5,812 bases of DNA. It comes from Bacteroidales bacterium. GTDB lineage: Bacteria; Bacteroidota; Bacteroidia; Bacteroidales; JAADJA01. The notes beneath the pieces are model-generated. The model worked only from the letters and a program-made list of their open reading frames with translations. It was not told the DNA's origin and made no database searches. Of this stretch, positions 1 to 5,812 are shown piece by piece. Location of the stretch: assembly GCA_029933495.1 (NCBI GenBank), contig JAOZOC010000131.1:2269-8080 (forward strand). Direction: 5' to 3'. A program made the position numbers and the translations under genes. The first letter of the stretch is position 1; each line of letters starts with the position of its first letter.

Positions 1-220
1 CATTAATCCTCCTGATAGTACCAAACTGGTTAGAAGGGCCACCACGTTTAACAGTCAACTTAATAATCGCGTCAGTCGCCTGGAATTTAAACCATCTGTT
101 GTAATAAGGAGCCGTATTCCAGCAGGAAGCAGCATTCTTGTCAGAAGTTGCACCATAAGTTGAATACTCAGCATCTGCACTACACCAACCGTCAGTATGA
201 GGAATAGTAACAGCCCCTTC
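1..220 (-). repeat. Protein repeat unit 4 (partial, cut by window edge)
   Basis: Residues 438-510 are visible, including cysteines C450 and C470; the rest of the unit lies outside the window. Bases 1-55 equal 415-469 and bases 71-124 equal 485-538 of unit 3 without a mismatch, while bases 125-220 are clearly more diverged. This points to recent duplication or gene conversion limited to the central part of the module. Confidence 0.85.
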
Positions 221-1531
221 GTAGAAGTCGTAATCAACAGTAGTTTCCATACAGAGAGTAAAGCTACCCCTATAATATGAGTAGTTATTGTCAACCGAGA
301 CATAATACCAGTCTCCAACAGTAAGATTCAGATATTGTAGCTCCACATTATCGTCATTGCCAATATATCTTTTACAAACCACTTCCGTAGTGCCATCGTC
401 TTCCCAAATAGCAGCATTAATCCTCCTGATAGTACCAAACTGGTTAGAAGGGCCACCACGTTTAACAGTTAGTTTAATAACAGGGTCAGTCGCCTGGAAT
501 TTAAACCATCTGTTGTAATAAGGAGCCGTATTCCAGCATGAGGCTGCATTCCTGTCAGGTGTAGCATCTACCGTAGTATACTCAGCATCTGCGCTGCACC
601 ATCCGTTAGTATGAGGAATTTCAATAGCTCCTTCATACCAATCATAATCGACAAAGCCGATTGAAAAAGTACCCCTGTTAATTGCATCATTATTATCAAC
701 CGAAATATAATACCAGTTGCCAATAGTAAGGCCGGTAGCGTTAACCTTGGTCAGATTGAAATTCGGCCAGCTATAAGTGCCACAGGCAACTTCAGTTGTG
801 CCGTCGGATTCCCACAATGCAACATTAAATCTGGAGGCTGTTCCATATGCTCCACCTGATTCAACAATAAAATCAGCTTCAGTTGAGGTTGCCTGAAATC
901 TGAACCATCTGTTAAACTGGACAGGGTCGGGCCAGCAAGAGCCTGCATTTCTGTCAGGTGTCGCTCCGACTGTAGTATATTCGGCAAGACCTGAGAACCA
1001 CCCTGTTTGATGGGAGATCTCAATTGCTCCTTCATAATAATCATAGTCAACTGCCATATCCATACAGATAGTGAAAGTTCCACTGACAGCAGGCCATTGG
1101 TTATCCACCGAAATGTAATACCATTGCCCATAGACAAGGTTCATAGTTTGCAGAACAATGCTATCATACGGATCCTTAAATACACCACAAACTACTTCCG
1201 TAGTACCATCAGATTCCCAGATAGCCGCATTAATTCTCCTTATTGTTCCAAAGCTTCCATCTGTTTTAACAGTAACTTTTGCTATTGAGGCATTAGCCTG
1301 AAATTTAAACCAGACATTTCTTTCCGGTGGGTTAATAACCCAGCAGGAGCCTGCATTAAGATCTCCGGTTGCGTCAACATTGGTATATGCCGCATCAGCA
1401 GAACACCAATTGGATTGATGTGGAATTGTAATTGCATTTGCAAAATCATCATTTGCAGGCTGCGCATATGCAAACTTTGCTCCTGTAATCATCAGGAAGC
1501 CAGCCAGTAAAAATAAAGTAAAGTGTTTCAT
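1..1531 (-). CDS. Secreted tandem-repeat (PPC-like beta-sandwich) protein, 3' end cut by window edge
   Basis: An open frame of 510 codons without a stop runs from ATG (1529-1531) off the left edge, so the C-terminus is not visible. Residues 1-23 form a signal peptide: Lys2, a hydrophobic core, and an AYA|Q cleavage site near residue 23. The mature part starts with PANDDFANAITI and then repeats a module of 133-138 residues: residues 31-166, 167-299, 300-437 and 438 onward. Each module runs in order through a WCSADAEYTT-like segment, SCW, NRWFKFQAT, INAAIWEDDGTTEVVC, and WYYISVDN...GTFTLCM. This pattern resembles PPC-type (bacterial pre-peptidase C-terminal) beta-sandwich domains. From memory, similar modules occur in large surface or type IX-secreted proteins of Bacteroidota. 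No catalytic motif is visible. A type IX sorting domain, if present, would lie beyond the window. An adhesin, glycan-binding or matrix role is inference only. A good promoter lies about 40 nt upstream. Secretion and repeat structure are firm; function is unknown. Confidence 0.9.
   Translation of the reverse strand, partial: MKHFTLFLLAGFLMITGAKFAYAQPANDDFANAITIPHQSNWCSADAAYTNVDATGDLNAGSCWVINPPERNVWFKFQANASIAKVTVKTDGSFGTIRRINAAIWESDGTTEVVCGVFKDPYDSIVLQTMNLVYGQWYYISVDNQWPAVSGTFTICMDMAVDYDYYEGAIEISHQTGWFSGLAEYTTVGATPDRNAGSCWPDPVQFNRWFRFQATSTEADFIVESGGAYGTASRFNVALWESDGTTEVACGTYSWPNFNLTKVNATGLTIGNWYYISVDNNDAINRGTFSIGFVDYDWYEGAIEIPHTNGWCSADAEYTTVDATPDRNAASCWNTAPYYNRWFKFQATDPVIKLTVKRGGPSNQFGTIRRINAAIWEDDGTTEVVCKRYIGNDDNVELQYLNLTVGDWYYVSVDNNYSYYRGSFTLCMETTVDYDFYEGAVTIPHTDGWCSADAEYSTYGATSDKNAASCWNTAPYYNRWFKFQATDAIIKLTVKRGGPSNQFGTIRRIN
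221..634 (-). repeat. Protein repeat unit 3 (138 residues)
   Basis: Residues 300-437, with all four cysteines (C312, C332, C386, C427). It carries the longer KRGGPSNQFGTIRRIN segment shared with unit 4. The stretch 415-538 matches 1-124 of unit 4 at exactly 414-nt spacing. Counted by eye, 118 of 124 bases are identical, and all six differences fall in a 15-nt segment (470-484). Confidence 0.9.
635..1033 (-). repeat. Protein repeat unit 2 (133 residues, lacks two conserved cysteines)
   Basis: Residues 167-299, the most divergent unit. The first conserved cysteine is Phe179 (TTC where the others have TGC). The segment holding the fourth cysteine is shortened by three residues, reading FSIGFVDYD where units 1 and 3 read FTICMDMAVDYD or FTLCMETTVDYD. 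The two middle cysteines, C199 and C250, remain. The frame is intact, so this is a diverged unit and not a broken one. Confidence 0.85.
1034..1441 (-). repeat. Protein repeat unit 1 (136 residues)
   Basis: Residues 31-166 of the secreted protein, the first module after the signal peptide. It has all four conserved cysteines: C43 (NWC), C63 (SCW), C115 (EVVC) and C156 (FTIC). It differs from units 3 and 4 in lacking three residues before FGTIRRIN and in having one extra residue between SCW and WFKF. Boundaries were set by aligning the ANAITI segment with EGAIEI of the next units, so they are a convention and not domain edges. Confidence 0.85.
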
Positions 1532-1566
1532 AGTTAAATGGTTTTTAATTTTTTTATGAATTCAAG

Positions 1567-1599
1567 TGCAAAAGTAAAAAAAAAATCCTGAATAGCAAA
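1567..1599 (-). promoter_or_regulatory. Bacteroidota-type promoter of the repeat-protein gene
   Basis: On the minus strand, a -33 element TTTG (1596-1599), a 19-nt spacer and a -7 element TACTTTTG (1569-1576) match the phylum consensus TTTG-N19-21-TAnnTTTG. The -7 box continues as TTTGCA, as do the other two promoters in the window. Transcription should start near 1561-1564, leaving a leader of about 30 nt, AT-rich and without a Shine-Dalgarno sequence. The spacer contains most of a ten-T run (1576-1585), and the -33 box sits at the end of an eight-T run (1597-1604). Confidence 0.75.
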
Positions 1600-1701
1600 A
1601 AAAACTCAGCTAGCCAAACATTTTATATTCTTAATAATTTACTTCGGGTTCAATTGGAATCACCAAATAAAATTTGTATTAAAAATCTGAATTTGAAATT
1701 C

Positions 1702-1732
1702 TTGTATATAAGAGATTTTTTTTATACTTTTG
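1702..1732 (+). promoter_or_regulatory. Bacteroidota-type promoter of the GT5-like/DUF4270 genes
   Basis: A -33-like TTG (1702-1704), a 20-nt spacer and a perfect -7 element TACTTTTG (1725-1732) match the TAnnTTTG consensus. The expected start site is near 1738-1740, about 25 nt before the ATG at 1764. An eight-T run (1716-1723) lies just upstream of the -7 box. The leader has two copies of TTTTAAAA (1739-1746 and 1754-1761) and no Shine-Dalgarno sequence, as is usual in this phylum. Confidence 0.75.
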
Positions 1733-1763
1733 CAGCCCTTTTAAAAGCATCAATTTTAAAATT

Positions 1764-2585
1764 ATGAAGAAAGCAAAGATTTTATTTGTTTCCCAGGAAA
1801 TCACACCTTACCTGCCAGAAAGCCATATGGGTTTAGTTAGCCGCCACTTGCCACAAGGTACCCAGGAGAAAAAGCGGGAAATCAGGACATTTATGCCACG
1901 GTTTGGAAGTATTAATGAAAGGAGGAATCAACTACACGAGGTAATTCGTTTATCAGGTATGAATCTCATAATTGATGACAATGATCATCCTTTAATTATT
2001 AAAGTCGCCTCAATTCAACAGGCAAGAATGCAGATTTACTTTATTGATAATGAAGATTTTTTCCAGAGGAAATTCACGCTAACAGATAAAAATGGAAAAT
2101 TTTTCGCTGACAATGAAGAAAGAGCAATTTTCTTTTCACGAGGTGTTTTGGAGACTGTTAAAAAATTAGGATGGGCACCTGACATTGTTCATTGTCATGG
2201 CTGGATGACAAGCCTTGTTCCTATATATATTAAAAGGGCATTTAAAGATAACCCGATTTTCAGCGATGCAAAAATCATCACTTCGGTTTATAATGATGGT
2301 TTTGCAGAAACACTGAACTCCAATTTTTCAAAAAAAGTTAAATTGGAAGGAATAACAAATAAAGATCTTACACACTATAAAGACCCCACCTACGTTAACC
2401 TGATGAAAGCTGCAATTGATTTTTCGGATGCAGTGACTGAAGGAGACGAAAATATTAATCCGGAATTGCAAGAATATATGAAGAAATGTGGTAAACCTTA
2501 TCTTGAAAATCAGCCAATGGATACATATATTCAGACATATAATGATTTTTATGATCAAATTTTGGGTGAAGATTTTTACAAATAG
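1764..2585 (+). CDS. Half-length glycogen/starch synthase-like protein (GT5 N-terminal domain only)
   Basis: The protein has 273 residues; a classical glycogen synthase GlgA has about 480 with two Rossmann-like domains. Only the N-terminal GT5-type domain is seen: the opening strand KILFVSQE (5-12), the FMPRFG segment (43-48), RRNQLHEVIRLSGMNLII (53-70), DNEERAIFFSRGVLE (116-130), and DIVHCHGWMTSLVPIYIK (140-157), which matches the DVVHAHDWHAGL region of GlgA. The ADP-glucose-binding C-terminal domain is absent. The usual KTGGL motif near residue 15-20 is replaced by YLPESHMGL, and the active-site His of HN in GlgA appears to be Tyr176 (TSVYNDGF). From memory, Bacteroidota carry a conserved family of this size annotated glycogen/starch synthase with the same substitutions. 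Elongation of glycogen from ADP-glucose is therefore doubtful; the real role is unknown. The ATG at 1764 is supported by the promoter 30 nt upstream and by similarity from residue 4 on. It is probably cotranscribed with the next gene. Confidence 0.85.
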   Translation: MKKAKILFVSQEITPYLPESHMGLVSRHLPQGTQEKKREIRTFMPRFGSINERRNQLHEVIRLSGMNLIIDDNDHPLIIKVASIQQARMQIYFIDNEDFFQRKFTLTDKNGKFFADNEERAIFFSRGVLETVKKLGWAPDIVHCHGWMTSLVPIYIKRAFKDNPIFSDAKIITSVYNDGFAETLNSNFSKKVKLEGITNKDLTHYKDPTYVNLMKAAIDFSDAVTEGDENINPELQEYMKKCGKPYLENQPMDTYIQTYNDFYDQILGEDFYK

Positions 2586-2618
2586 ATATTTTAGGTATAA
2601 CAGATTAATTTTTTTAGA

Positions 2619-3944
2619 TTGAAAAAAAACAAAAGATTTACAGGGTCTTTAATTCCCCTCCTTTTATTATTGGCAATTTTAATTTCTTCCTGCAATAAAA
2701 AGCCGGAACAAATTGGCTTGGAGCTTCTTGAAAATGAACAGTTATTCGTTGGGGCTGATACTGCTTTTATAATTTCAGCATATTCAGCCATTGAAGATTC
2801 AGTAGTTTCTGATGAGACATCCTTAAATTTATTGGGAAGTATGATTACCAATAATTTTGGAAAAACAACTACAAGTTTTTATACTCAAATACGTTTGTCA
2901 ACAGTGTCACCTGATTTTGGAGATAATCCTGTCGCTGACTCGGCTGTGCTTACACTTGTTTACAATAGCTACTATGGTAATATTCTTACTCAGCAGCATT
3001 TGACAGTTTTTAGAGTTACAGATGATTTTTATCTTGATTCATCATATTTTTCCAATTCTTTTATTGGGTATGACAGTTTGCAGGAACTTTCAGATATTTA
3101 TTTTGTCCCTAATCCGGATAATATCATTGTTGATTCGGTAGAAGTGCCCGGAAGGTTAAGAATACCGCTAAATGAGTTTTTTACAGATCCCATTATGGAT
3201 ACAAGTAATTATGAGAGTTTTACTGACAAAGATAAATTTGTAGATTTTTTTAAAGGGCTGTATGTAAAAAGTGAAATTCAAAATAGCTGGACAGGCAGTG
3301 TTGGTGCCATCTTGTATTTTAACCTTCTGGATGCTAATTCTAATGTGCAGCTTTATTATCATAATGACTCGACTGATTCATTAAGTTATACTTTTAATAT
3401 TAATCTAAATAGTGCAAGGGTGGGACGTTTTAACCATGACTATTCGTTAAGCAAAAATCAAACATTTAAGCAGATGATTGTTAGTGGCGACACATCTCTT
3501 GGTTCGGAAAAATTGTTCCTCCAAAGTTTGGGAGGTGTAAAAACACTACTTAATTTTTCCGGTCTTGCCGAATGGGCTCAATCAAATGTTATAACTGTGA
3601 ATGAGGCAAAATTGATATTACCGGTTGTGACTTCAGTTGAGGATTATGGAGTCCCTAGCAGTTTAGTTCTTTTTAGCTATAATGCAGATGGAAAACTTAC
3701 TCCTCCTCAAGACTACCATGAAGGTGAAGCACATTTTGGCGGAAAGTATGTTGAAAACATGAATGCATATCAATATCGACTTACATATCATATTCAATCT
3801 CTGCTAAATGGAGAACCTGATTATGGTATGGTGCTTTTCTCGAATGGCAAGTCTGTAAATGCTGAAGGAGTGGAGCTTTATGGTACAGATTCATCATTGC
3901 CGTCTCCCATCATTCTAAAAATCACCTATACAATATTGAACTAA
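2619..3944 (+). CDS. DUF4270 family lipoprotein
   Basis: The protein has 441 residues starting at TTG (2619). Residues 1-25 form a lipoprotein signal: KKNKR, a leucine-rich core, and the lipobox LISSC with lipidated Cys25. The first in-frame ATG (2839, codon 74) would remove the signal, and the frame closes upstream at a TAA (2598-2600), so TTG is the best start. The mature part shows DUF4270 features: PEQIGLELL (29-37), a LLGSMI...FGKTTTSFYTQIRLS segment (71-94), DSAVLTLVY (107-115), and a closing strand PIILKITYT. The family is widespread in Bacteroidota, predicted to be surface or periplasmic, with no established function known to me. The gene begins 33 nt after the GT5-like stop with no promoter between, suggesting one transcript. 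No inner-membrane or catalytic features are visible after the lipobox. Confidence 0.88.
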   Translation: MKKNKRFTGSLIPLLLLLAILISSCNKKPEQIGLELLENEQLFVGADTAFIISAYSAIEDSVVSDETSLNLLGSMITNNFGKTTTSFYTQIRLSTVSPDFGDNPVADSAVLTLVYNSYYGNILTQQHLTVFRVTDDFYLDSSYFSNSFIGYDSLQELSDIYFVPNPDNIIVDSVEVPGRLRIPLNEFFTDPIMDTSNYESFTDKDKFVDFFKGLYVKSEIQNSWTGSVGAILYFNLLDANSNVQLYYHNDSTDSLSYTFNINLNSARVGRFNHDYSLSKNQTFKQMIVSGDTSLGSEKLFLQSLGGVKTLLNFSGLAEWAQSNVITVNEAKLILPVVTSVEDYGVPSSLVLFSYNADGKLTPPQDYHEGEAHFGGKYVENMNAYQYRLTYHIQSLLNGEPDYGMVLFSNGKSVNAEGVELYGTDSSLPSPIILKITYTILN

Positions 3945-3952
3945 AAATAATA

Positions 3953-3985
3953 TTTCCCGTTCTCTTATTAAAATATTTATCTTTG
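3953..3985 (+). promoter_or_regulatory. Probable glmS promoter
   Basis: The -7 element TATCTTTG (3978-3985) fits TAnnTTTG exactly and extends to TTTGCA. A -33 element is weak: TTTC at 3953-3956 is 21 nt upstream. The start site would lie near 3991-3993, giving a leader of only about 16 nt before the ATG at 4008, AT-rich and with no Shine-Dalgarno sequence. The 63-nt gap after the DUF4270 gene shows no convincing hairpin terminator, so read-through into glmS is also possible. Confidence 0.65.
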
Positions 3986-4007
3986 CACGTTATAAATCTA
4001 ATACAAA

Positions 4008-5812
4008 ATGTGTGGAATAGTTGGATATCTCGGGCCTAAACAGGCTTTCCCAATCTTAATGAAAGGGTTATACAGACTTGAATACCGCGGTTACGACAGT
4101 GCAGGTATTGCTATTGTTGATTCCGATCTCAAGCTTTATAAAACAAAGGGAAAAGTATCGGATCTTGAGAACTTTGTTCAAGGGAAAGATATAGATGGAA
4201 CAATAGGAATTGCTCATACCAGATGGGCTACCCATGGAGAGCCAAATGATATTAATGCTCATCCTCATTACTCCCAATCAAAGAATCTTGCATTAATCCA
4301 TAATGGAATTATTGAGAATTATGGTTTGCTGAAAGAGGAGATGATAAGCCGCGGGCATCAGTTTAATAGCGATACTGACACGGAAGTTCTGATACATCTT
4401 ATTGAAGATATTCAGATGAATGAAAATGTGTCTCTTGAGGAAGCGGTTAGAATGGCTCTAAATCAGGTTATCGGAGCTTATGCAATTTTGGTGATTTCTA
4501 AAGACAATCCTGATCTGCTTATTGCTGCAAGGAAAGGAAGCCCTATGGTAATAGGGATTGGGGATGATGAATTCTTTATTGCTTCAGATGCTTCTCCGAT
4601 AGTAGAGTTTACGAAGGAGGTTGTCTATCTTGAAGAGGAAGAGATTGCGTGTATAAGACGAGGTAAGAAGTTAAAATTGAAAACCATTCATAATAAAGAT
4701 AAAACACCTTTTATTCAGTCGCTTGAGCTTAATCTGGAAGCTCTCGAAAAAGGAGGTTATGAGCATTTTATGCTTAAGGAAATCTATGAGCAACCCCAGT
4801 CGATTATGGATAGTATGCGCGGAAGGCTGAACGCAGAAAAGGGAATTGTTAAACTTGGTGGAATAAGCGATTATGAGAATAAGCTTACAAATGCAAAAAG
4901 AATAATTATCATTGCATGCGGGACATCCTGGCATGCTGGTCTTGTTGGTGAATATCTTTTTGAAGATCTTGCACGTATTCCGGTTGAAGTTGAATATGCG
5001 TCAGAGTTTCGTTACCGACATCCAATAATAAATGAAGATGATATTGTTATTGCAATTTCTCAATCAGGGGAAACTGCTGACACTCTTGCCGCAATTGAAC
5101 TAGCAAAATCAAAAGGTGCAACTATACTTGGAATTTGTAATGTGGTAGGATCTTCCATTGCACGGGTGACTCATGCAGGCTCATATACACATGCCGGTCC
5201 GGAAATCGGGGTTGCCTCAACTAAAGCATTCACAGCGCAGGTTACTTTGCTGACCCTGATGGCTCTTGATATTGCACATCGTAAAGGAACAATTGAGATA
5301 TCAAGATATCGTCAGCTTCTTAATGAACTTGAAGTTATTCCTGAAAAAGTTAAAGAAACTTTAAAAGTTGATGCCCAGATAAAAGAGCTGGCACGGATTT
5401 ACACTTATGCCCGTAACTTCCTTTATCTTGGTAGAGGCTATAACTTCCCTGTTGCACTTGAAGGTGCACTTAAACTAAAGGAGATTTCGTATATCCATGC
5501 CGAAGGCTATCCTGCTGCTGAAATGAAACATGGACCTATTGCTTTAATAGATCGCGAAATGCCTGTAGTGGTTATTGCCACTAACAAAGGAACCTATGAT
5601 AAAGTGGTTTCAAATATTCAGGAGGTAAAAGCAAGGAATGGTAAAATAATTGCTATTGTTACTAAAGGCGACACTGCTGTAAAAAAGCTGGCAGACTATG
5701 TTGTTGAGATTCCTGAAACAGAGGAGCTTTTTGTTCCGCTTTTAGCAACAGTTCCATTACAACTGCTTTCATATCATATTGCTGTTATGCGCGATTGTAA
5801 TGTGGATATGCC
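4008..5812 (+). CDS. glmS: Glutamine-fructose-6-phosphate aminotransferase (isomerizing), 3' end cut by window edge
   Basis: This cytoplasmic enzyme makes glucosamine-6-phosphate and glutamate from fructose-6-phosphate and glutamine, the first step toward UDP-GlcNAc. 601 complete codons are visible; family members have about 610, so only about a dozen codons are missing. The N-terminal glutaminase domain starts with MCGIVGYLG, where Cys2 becomes the N-terminal nucleophile after Met removal; this fixes the ATG at 4008. It is followed by LEYRGYDSAG (24-33), HTRWATHGEPN (70-80) and HNGIIENY (98-105). Two SIS sugar-isomerase domains follow, with CGTSWHAG (304-311), SQSGETADT (351-359), STKAFTAQ (404-411), and EGYPAAEMKHGPIA (499-512) holding the catalytic Glu499 and His508. 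The C-terminal lysine of the LAKSVTVE tail, which binds the substrate, lies beyond the window. All visible key residues are intact. Transcription is probably from its own promoter just upstream. Confidence 0.97.
   Translation, partial: MCGIVGYLGPKQAFPILMKGLYRLEYRGYDSAGIAIVDSDLKLYKTKGKVSDLENFVQGKDIDGTIGIAHTRWATHGEPNDINAHPHYSQSKNLALIHNGIIENYGLLKEEMISRGHQFNSDTDTEVLIHLIEDIQMNENVSLEEAVRMALNQVIGAYAILVISKDNPDLLIAARKGSPMVIGIGDDEFFIASDASPIVEFTKEVVYLEEEEIACIRRGKKLKLKTIHNKDKTPFIQSLELNLEALEKGGYEHFMLKEIYEQPQSIMDSMRGRLNAEKGIVKLGGISDYENKLTNAKRIIIIACGTSWHAGLVGEYLFEDLARIPVEVEYASEFRYRHPIINEDDIVIAISQSGETADTLAAIELAKSKGATILGICNVVGSSIARVTHAGSYTHAGPEIGVASTKAFTAQVTLLTLMALDIAHRKGTIEISRYRQLLNELEVIPEKVKETLKVDAQIKELARIYTYARNFLYLGRGYNFPVALEGALKLKEISYIHAEGYPAAEMKHGPIALIDREMPVVVIATNKGTYDKVVSNIQEVKARNGKIIAIVTKGDTAVKKLADYVVEIPETEELFVPLLATVPLQLLSYHIAVMRDCNVDM

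Larger units (their letters stand above)
1567..1734. repeat. Inverted pair of near-identical 21-nt promoter cores
   Basis: The arm at 1714-1734 (plus strand) and the arm at 1567-1587 (read on the minus strand) both start with GA and a T-rich tract and end with ACTTTTGCA. They match at 20 of 21 positions and differ by one A/T within the tract. They form the cores of the two divergent promoters, 126 nt apart. Part of the match is forced by the consensus and low complexity; the flanking GA, equal tract length and GCA go a little beyond it. The rest of the 232-nt intergenic region (1532-1763) is AT-rich and shows nothing else I can name. Confidence 0.6.

Noticed and set aside
55..318. Minus-strand open frame starting METGIM
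   Set aside because: It is an out-of-frame shadow of the repeat-protein gene; its composition is that of an overlapping frame.
751..1137. Minus-strand open frame of 128 codons inside the repeat-protein gene
   Set aside because: It is in a different minus-strand frame from the 510-codon signal-peptide-bearing frame that spans the region and encodes clear repeats; it has no promoter or family features.
1007..1288. Plus-strand open frame of 93 codons
   Set aside because: It is antisense to the repeat array, with no leader or promoter box and no recognisable content.
1..1441. Periodic DNA repeats as a possible CRISPR or intergenic satellite array
   Set aside because: The period (399-414 nt) is a multiple of three, the frame stays open throughout, and the variation follows protein repeats. 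There are no short repeats with unique spacers.
1752..1763. Perfect palindrome AATTTTAAAATT directly before the ATG of the GT5-like gene, as an operator
   Set aside because: It consists only of A and T in AT-rich DNA and is likely by chance; a hairpin of it would be very weak.
2586..2618. Terminator or separate promoter between the GT5-like and DUF4270 genes
   Set aside because: No GC-rich hairpin and no TAnnTTTG box can be found in the 33-nt gap; the T run at 2609-2615 is not preceded by a stem.
3945..4007. glmS ribozyme or other riboswitch in front of glmS
   Set aside because: The gap is only 63 nt, and the leader expected from the promoter is about 16 nt, too short for the ribozyme known from Firmicutes.

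Overview
The window looks like chromosome of a member of the Bacteroidota. The evidence is three TAnnTTTG-type -7 promoter boxes, A-rich leaders with no Shine-Dalgarno sequence, a DUF4270 lipoprotein, a half-length glycogen-synthase-like protein of the type known from this phylum, and AT-rich DNA. I cannot name a genus.

Layout. The minus strand (1-1531) carries the first 510 codons of a secreted protein that runs off the left edge. It has a signal peptide followed by a tandem array of about 133-138-residue beta-rich, PPC-like repeats. Three repeats are complete and a fourth is cut. A divergent promoter region (1532-1763) holds two facing-away promoters whose cores are almost the same 21-nt sequence. 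On the plus strand follow a 273-aa GT5-like protein (1764-2585), a DUF4270 lipoprotein starting at TTG (2619-3944), and glmS (4008 to beyond the right edge, lacking only about the last dozen codons). A separate promoter lies just before glmS.

How they fit together. The GT5-like gene and the DUF4270 gene are 33 nt apart with no visible promoter or terminator between them, so they are probably one transcript. GlmS makes glucosamine-6-phosphate, the entry to UDP-GlcNAc, peptidoglycan and LPS. From memory, the order GT5-like / DUF4270 / glmS recurs in Bacteroidota, which hints at a link to envelope sugar metabolism, but nothing in the sequence proves this. The repeat protein looks like a lineage-specific surface or secreted protein beside this conserved block.

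Most notable observations: the paired loss of two cysteines in one repeat, which suggests a disulfide pattern; recent homogenisation of repeats 3 and 4; homopolymer tracts inside the repeat-protein promoter; and the degenerate active site of the GT5-like protein. I found no clear evidence of a wholly new system.
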